Shown here: positions 57,778-64,000 of the stretch, one piece after another | Layout: every line of letters starts with the position of its first letter | Position numbering within the stretch: position 1 is the stretch's first letter | Source of the DNA: Siderastrea radians | Lineage: Eukaryota; Cnidaria; Anthozoa; Scleractinia; Rhizangiidae | DNA: 64,000 bases | NCBI GenBank assembly: GCA_964017195.1 | Contig: OZ024898.1 | Coordinates: forward strand, 13,928,057 to 13,992,056 | Reading direction: 5' to 3' | Notes under the pieces: generated by a model | The model's input: the letters and a program-made list of their open reading frames with translations, nothing else | Databases searched by the model: none | Told to the model about the DNA's origin: nothing | Position numbers and translations under genes: made by a program

Positions 57778-58597
57778 TTACACTCAAACGAAGAAAACCG
57801 TGAACACTGAAAATATTTCTGGAATGTTTATTGTGTTTTGACCAATCACATGCGAGACCTTGTAACCGCAGAAAACAAGTGGGTTTCTCAGTCACGGAAT
57901 CGAGTTGGTTCTCCATTTGTTTTGAAAGACCTTCATCTTAACTTATAAGAATTTAAATTGTTATTTCTTTTTATCTGAAAGCCACATGCGCTACGGGAGC
58001 GAAAAATGTGTGAGTGGTCTTTGGCTCGTTGCGGCTGCATTGTAGCAACGACCGCGGACTGTCAAAAGCGGCGTTCGTTATTCTTCAACAGCCTTGTGTA
58101 CCGTTGCTAAATTTGAAAATATGTCATTTTCAAAATGTGCAACTACACGTGATTAAATATGATGCAAGCCCGGCTCGAAGGCACGGATGATTCGGCCTGA
58201 ATAAATCGAGTCAGCTGTGCTGTCAACGGGCGAATTTGGAGAGAGAATATTGCAGTTTTTACTTTAAGGTGAGATAACTAGCGCTTGAGTTGGTTTTATT
58301 TGAAATGTCGGAAACACTGATCGTTGCGTCGGTTTGTCGAAAAATTTTATTAGGCAAAAGCGCTCAAACCTATTTTCGCTTGCGTAGTGCGTGGGGCTCT
58401 CAGATAGAAAGGAATAGCACTTCCAATTTCTGTAAGATAAACTGGTGAAGATTAAACCTTGTCGTCTTTCGAAACAACTCGATTCCGTGACTGAGAACCC
58501 ATTCGTTTTCTGCGGTTACAAGGTCTCGCATGTGATTGGTCAAACACACATTCCAGGAATATTTTCAGTGTTCACGGTTTTCGTAATTTGACTGTAA
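57778..58597. mobile_element. 820-bp element with about 150-bp inverted arms
   Basis: The left arm (57778 to about 57925) and right arm (about 58445-58597) are inverted copies. They share GAAAACCGTGAACACTG, CCAATCACATGCGAGACC, TTGTAACCGCAGAAAAC and CACGGAATCGAGTTG. The spacer has no coding signal. Confidence 0.8.
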
Positions 58598-59548
58598 CTT
58601 TTTTGACAAAAAGGAAAACTAAGAAAAAGTCCATGAAATGGCGGAGGTGCATGTGAATAACCGAAACCGCTCAACTCGTGGTGCAAAAAGAGCTGAAAGT
58701 GTGGTCGGGGTGTCGGACAGGAAAAGCTCTCAGGGGTAAACGAAAGCCTGTGGTGGATAAACAGTAAACGTAAGAACAATCTTATCCTCAGATTGTCGAA
58801 TTATAGTCGAATCCCAATTTAACGATTCTCGCAACGAAGTTCCCTCATCATCATCATATTTATTCAAACACGATAAAAAATTTCCAGCATAATGGTTATG
58901 GGTTCGTGAAATTAATTAGGTGTAGTACTTAACTACGATACTTCTATTAAGAATATTATTCGAGGGCACGAAGAACTGGCCGAGAAGTTGATTGGTCTTC
59001 ATACAAGCGACAGCGTAATAGAGTTTCTGGTCTAGTACAGAAATGTAAAAATAAATATAACCGCGAGATCTTCAGGCCTACATTCCAGTTCGCTTGCTTT
59101 ACTGGGAGGCCGGCCAACAGTAGCTAGTTTACTCGTAACCAGTTGGTACAACTACGTACAGAACTGGATTGTTGTTACCGGCGTCCCCACCGGGGGTATA
59201 ACCCACTGGGGTAACTGCACGGGTGTAGCCTCGGCAAATATAGCCCGGTCGGGCGTAACCGAAGGATTACTTACAAGGCACGTGTATTTCAGCCAACGTC
59301 TACATGGATGATGCAATCTTTCGACGACTTATCATAAACTGCTATTGGTCATCAATGATCTAATTATTGTTCTAGGCTGTTTCATCATAGGCAAGTCAAT
59401 AACGCTGTTGAAAACTAACTACTTCCAACTTCGGGTAGTTCACACACTAAGGCGTTACTCTACAACACAGATGAACGGCTTTTCTATCATTTTAAACTAC
59501 TTAAGAAACATCAACAAATTCTCTTATCACACAGTAAAATGTATGGAA

Positions 59549-60521
59549 CAGTACCCCGGATAACGAACCCTGCTATAACAAATCCCCGATATAAAGAACA
59601 CAGTACAAAATACGATCTGGCATTTGAAGTCTGGCACACAACACTGACCTTCGACTCTTTAAGTAATGGGTCGGTGGAATGCTCCTGGTTCCCAGTCCTA
59701 CTCAGAAATTACGGACCGTAAGGAGCGACGCTGGCGACCGTGAGAAGGTCACAATCCAAAACAAAACGGTATAATGAGCAGTATGGTCTGTTTGTACGTT
59801 CTCTATTTGGGTACAGTGCTTTGCTGTTGTCTGCACAGCTACCACAGTACATGGTCAAATAAAAGGTTTTCGGGCGAACTTGGAGCGAACTCGTGTACAG
59901 ACGACACTGAACTCAATTATTCCTTTCTCTTCGTGAACTTGAAAGATATTACACATCTGCCGTCTTTTTCAGTTAACAGTAGCACCCGATATAACGAAGC
60001 GCCAAGAAACTGGCAAATAATGGGGGCTCGTTGAATCGGGGTTCTTTTAAGAGCAGCCGGCCTCTCCTTTTGTTACTGCACAGACGTTCTGGGCATCCCT
60101 GGCCTGGTCTGAGATAATGAATTTCTTACGAAATTTGCCTACTAATACAAAGGTAATTTTGCGCGGTTTAAGACTATATGGGAAAAGAAGATCTTAGCAA
60201 GGGCTATCAGAATCCAAAAAGAAAATTGGGGGTAACCGCGTATTTTTCGGAGATAATTGAGCTTAAATTTGGAAAGAAATTGCCATGCATTCTTTGTATT
60301 TTAGAGCTTTCTTACAATTATGGTTGCTAAATTATCTCTGAAAAATGCGTGGTTTTTTAGATTCCAATAACCTAAGATCTGCTTTTTCCTTTGCAAAAAT
60401 ACCTCTGTAATAGGAGGCACCGTCCTTAAACACCTTTAACTATTACTGGGCTGAAGAATATCTTTCGTTATACCGGGGTCTTCGTTAAAAAGGGGCTCGA
60501 TATATCGGGGCTCCACTGTAT
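59549..60521. mobile_element. Pogo/Tigger-like element remnant
   Basis: The right end reads GATATATCGGGGCTCCACTG before TA, close to the pogo-type end CAGTGG-AACCCCGATATA. The left end starts CAGTACCCCGGATAACGAA. Internal CCCGATATAACGAA repeats occur near 59990. No transposase frame survives. A TTAA-type element ending at 60425 lies inside it. Confidence 0.45.
60130..60425. mobile_element. Second copy of the TTAA-type element of 14844-15224
   Basis: It shares GAAAATTGGGGGTAACC, AGAGATAATTGAGCTTAAA-type sequence and the end GGAGGCACCGTCC followed by TTAA. The left end is not clear. It sits within the pogo-like remnant, which suggests nested insertion. Confidence 0.55.
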
Positions 60522-60879
60522 AGGGAATTAAGTCTTCTCGAAACTGTTGGTTACAGAGTTGGGAAGAGTAGCGGCATATCGCATTTTAAAAACATTTATG
60601 CGATCATGTCCGTAAACCCCCTGCATCTCCGAGGGAAAATTTTCTGGACAAATGCATGGAAAAGTCAGAATAGCTTATTGTGTGATGTCTAACGTCTCAA
60701 CAACCCTCAAATCTATTTAGTAAAACATTTCACCAGAGGTCTCGAGTCTGGAGTTTTCAATGTTTGTGAATGTAAATGTTGCCGGTACGAAATATGTTCG
60801 GATTCTGGATTTACTGCAGATTACGGATCTATCAACTTAACAGTGTCCGGCGGATACTGTTTAATTTTTCCAGGGTCCC

Positions 60880-61090
60880 AAAGTGGGGGGTCTTTGGAGC
60901 CCTGGAGCCCTGAAATTTTTGTCGTCGAACCCGCAGCCCAAAGCCTCCCTCGACTTGAAGTCCGAACAAAAATGGTTTTTGGCTAAATGGAGCCCTGGAG
61001 TGAAGCAATGGGCCCTAGAGCTCCGAATTTTCCGTCTTGGAGCCCTGGAGCCCTACATTGTTTAGGCTGGAGCCCTGGAGCCCTAAACCC
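60880..61090. repeat. GGAGCCCT minisatellite
   Basis: Interspersed CTGGAGCCCTGGAGCCCT units. Confidence 0.75.
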
Positions 61091-61222
61091 CTTTGGGGCC
61101 CTGTGTGATAAAATGAGGATCCTAAATGTCATCCTTCCTTATTCTGAGTTTGTCAGCATCAACTAGTACACCGCACGGGGCTCGTTGCAAACTCTTCTCT
61201 GTGACCAACGACCATCAGTGAA

Positions 61223-61295
61223 GGCCCCGTGGCCCAATGGATAAGGCATCTGACTACGAATCAGGGGATTCCAGGTTCGAATCCTGGCGGGGTCG
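61223..61295 (+). tRNA. tRNA-Arg (ACG)
   Basis: A 73-base cloverleaf. The acceptor stem GGCCCCG pairs with CGGGGTC (one G-T). The anticodon stem TCTGA/TCAGG holds loop CTACGAA, and the T arm has GGTTCGAATCC. Anticodon ACG reads CGN arginine codons after inosine modification. No intron. A T-rich stretch CTTTTTTAC follows 5-15 bases downstream, as for Pol III termination. Confidence 0.93.
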
Positions 61296-63406
61296 TGAAT
61301 GTCTTTTTTACTTTCTGTTCTTGTGAAATTTTTACGTTGCCTGATCGCAGTAGATTTGTTTTACTATGGGGGCTCGAATGGGGCGATTATATGTTCGAAC
61401 AGCTTCGAATCTATAACTGCCCCATGCACACCAGCAAATTTTCTATGACAAACGATTTGACCGTGTACGGAAAACCTCCAGCATTCATTCACACAATACA
61501 CGGTCATCCACCTCCGAAAATTTTTATGTTAAAAGCTTCAGACTGGAAATACATAAGCATTCCTTCTCCCGATTTGGTGTAAAACTGTGGAACGAGATAC
61601 CAAGCCATATTAGACAGGGGTGTTCCTGCCTTTACGCCAAATACGCAAATGCGTACCAGATTTCTCGCCCTTAATATGATATTTCTTTATTTAACGGGTT
61701 ATAATACAGCAAAGGAAATTAAGTACTCATATACAGATGAATGGATAAGGTAATGTTTTCAGTTTCAATCTATGATCTTGGCATTTTCTTCAACACACAT
61801 GCGGAAGAGTGCGCCTGTGCGTATTATATTCTCTCCTCGTCTTGTACTTTCATGGAAAACTGATATAAGTGCGTGCAATTGTATAACAGGAAATGCGAAA
61901 CACTGCTGTAAAACGCAACTAGCTAAAGCCTCAGTTATTATGCGAGAACGAGAATAAGATTGAAATAATAAATGTTTTTATGACTATAATCATAACGTAT
62001 AACTATGTTTGTCTCCCTTCAGCTAAGTATCAATCTGACTTTGTGCGTACTGCATGCCAAAGAATGTCTGGGAACTCCCCTGTTAGAGACTTGCCTAATA
62101 AAACGTTGAAACCACTTCTTCGTGTATAACGTTTTGATACTTGTTTTGGAGAAAGAAAATTACTATATTGAAACGCCAGAGTTAATTACAAAAGTAGGAT
62201 TACTGCAAAAGTTTCAAAATAGTCTCACTCGTCTTCCTCTGCTTTCTTCATTTGTTATATCTACTTGTCAGTACATGTATGATCTCTCCTCACTTCTTTA
62301 CTTTTTTTGCCTTAATTTCTTTTTCTTAATAATAACAATAATAATGCAGACTCCTTCCAATTGATGTATGGCTGGCCCGCCTAGACTAGCAACTTCTACC
62401 CGTGGTCTAATCCATTAATGTAAGAATTTTTAAATAAAGTTGAAAGTTGAAGTTGAAGTTGAAGTTGAAATACACAGGTGAGCAGACTTTCTTTGACAAT
62501 TGTCCTTGTCTGTGTGCCGGCAATGACTTTTGGACAGCGGAGCAGCAAGCGCCCAAGTGGGGAAAGCCAGAAAGTTTCACAAAATAAGTGAAAACGTTTA
62601 TCCAAAAAATAAATGGCTCGTTTTTCAAGTCAGGAAGGCAAGTTTAATTATTTCATGTGGCTCAGCAACAGTACTTTTCATGACATGCAGCTAAAAACGC
62701 GGAGCAGAAAAAGATACTAAGTTTGCATGGACCATGAAAAGTGGAGGGTCGTAGTGTTAAACTAAATGCTTCTAAAAGCAGAGAAGTTGCTTGAAACCGT
62801 TCGACCGTAATCGTTCCAATAGCACAATTTAGGCTGGGTACTAGCTAAATTCCCACAGTGTTGTGTTTTGATTAAGGACCTCACGCAAACATGACGGCAA
62901 GACCGAGGGAAACGTCTTCATAAAGAAAAGTTAACGACGTTTTAGTCTAATACGTGGTTATACTACTAGTTGAATTCGCCCAATCTGGTCGAACTATCTA
63001 CCAGCTGAATTTATAGGCTCGACGTTCAACTTCGTAGAGTCAAGAAAATTTCCGAGGCTTTTTGTGCTTTGTAATCAATGATGACTTGAAATAGAGCGAC
63101 AATTCATCACTTGTCCAGTTCGGCGCCATTTTGAAATTGCTTCATATTGACGACCCATCTACCCAAGCAAATTTCACAAATTTTCTTTGAAAATTGAAAA
63201 ATAGCGTTTGTCATACGACAATTTGACAAATTATCTTATCTAGACGAGCAAATAAACATTTGTCATCGCAAGTTTGTCATCGAAAGTTTGCTCGTGTGCT
63301 CTGGCCTTTGTTATCAGTCATGATTATGCGAGTATCGTTATCATTATCATTCTCCCTCTACAACTATGTTCTGATGGTTAACGAAAAATAAACCGAAGTC
63401 TCTAAA
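61296..63406. other. Region between the two tRNA-Arg genes
   Basis: AT-rich, with a short TTGAAG tandem run at about 62440-62468. No gene supported. Confidence 0.45.
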
Positions 63407-63479
63407 CGACCCCACCAGGACTTGAACCTGGAATCTTCTGATCCGAAGTCAGAGGCCTTATCCATTAGGCCACGAGGCC
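63407..63479 (-). tRNA. tRNA-Arg (TCG)
   Basis: A 73-base cloverleaf. The acceptor stem GGCCTCG pairs with TGGGGTC (three G-T pairs). The anticodon stem TCTGA/TCAGA holds loop CTTCGGA, and the T arm has GGTTCAAGTCC. Anticodon TCG reads CGA. No intron. It converges with the tRNA-Arg(ACG) at 61223 and differs from it at scattered positions. Confidence 0.92.
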
Positions 63480-64000
63480 GAGACAATAATCTAATCGAGC
63501 TTAGAACATCTTTACCTTACATATAGGTAGAGGTGGTCAATATATCGGTCGATTGGTGCATCGGTCGAAATATTGATCGATATTCGGTCAATACTTGGTC
63601 GGGTCGAAAGTCGGCCAGTCTAGTAATCATGGTTCAAAATCTTAACATAAACATTCTGACTGGACAAAAGAAATGTTGATTGCGTAGTCAGGTCGTTATA
63701 GCTGACAAACACTTTGTCATTAGACCGTTTTGTTTTTGTATTTTACTGCATGCATATTATTTTTGTCAAGTCGCTTTCGTATAAATTTTCTACACGTGCA
63801 AAGGAACTTGTAATATATTTTCGGTTTTCATGGGCATCGGTTCATTCGGAGCCAAAGGACTTTTCGTGCGTTTCAAGCAGGACATCGGAGACAAGTTATT
63901 CTAGTTGATTACTGTGAAAATGTTTATTAGTGCAGAATAAATACACGGAAGCGTTTACTGAATAATAGTCTCGTGTTCACTGACTAATGTAGAGGCGTAC
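63480..64000. other. Right edge, nothing supported
   Basis: Contains irregular TCGGTC repeats at about 63540-63615. No gene supported. Confidence 0.45.

Overview
This is a eukaryotic window. Its genes have GT-AG introns, AATAAA poly(A) signals, Pol III tRNA genes, tRNA-derived SINE-like repeats and many short foldback DNA transposons in AT-rich DNA. The overall style fits a marine invertebrate, most likely a cnidarian such as an anthozoan coral. That placement is inferred from repeat style and gene content and was not tested by any search.

The left edge (about 0.07-0.9 kb, minus strand) holds a small two-exon gene for a secreted cysteine-rich protein of unknown function. Next come about 4 kb of repeats: a diverged 310-330 bp direct duplication, a SINE-like unit and a fragment of a dispersed repeat.

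The core (5.3-37.8 kb) is a cluster of three complete, intron-containing paralogues of bacterial-type chitobiase, a GH20 beta-N-acetylhexosaminidase. Gene 1 is on the plus strand (5278-14711, 10 exons, 870 aa). Gene 2 is on the minus strand (25494-16294, 8 exons, 857 aa, with a tentative first exon). Gene 3 is on the plus strand (28244-37826, 8 exons, 910 aa). Genes 1 and 2 are tail-to-tail, and genes 2 and 3 are head-to-head. I joined the exons by hand using splice signals, reading phase and protein alignment among the three. Seven intron positions and phases are shared. Gene 1 has two extra introns in the catalytic domain. Gene 3 ends in a hydrophobic tail that suggests a GPI or membrane anchor, whereas genes 1 and 2 look soluble and secreted. 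Together they would release GlcNAc from chitin oligosaccharides outside the cell, with one member possibly tethered to the surface.

From 38 to 52 kb there is no gene I can support. This stretch contains a 2.3 kb long-inverted-repeat element, a 391 bp foldback and a minisatellite. At 52.07-53.59 kb lies a two-exon gene for a NET-family zinc-finger regulator (Noc/Elbow/Nlz, ZNF503/ZNF703 type, 454 aa), preceded by a TATA-like box and five CCAAT motifs. From 54 to 64 kb the window is again gene-poor. It holds a G-rich foldback, a further foldback, a pogo-like remnant, and two well-formed tRNA-Arg genes (ACG at 61.2 kb, TCG at 63.4 kb) in convergent orientation.
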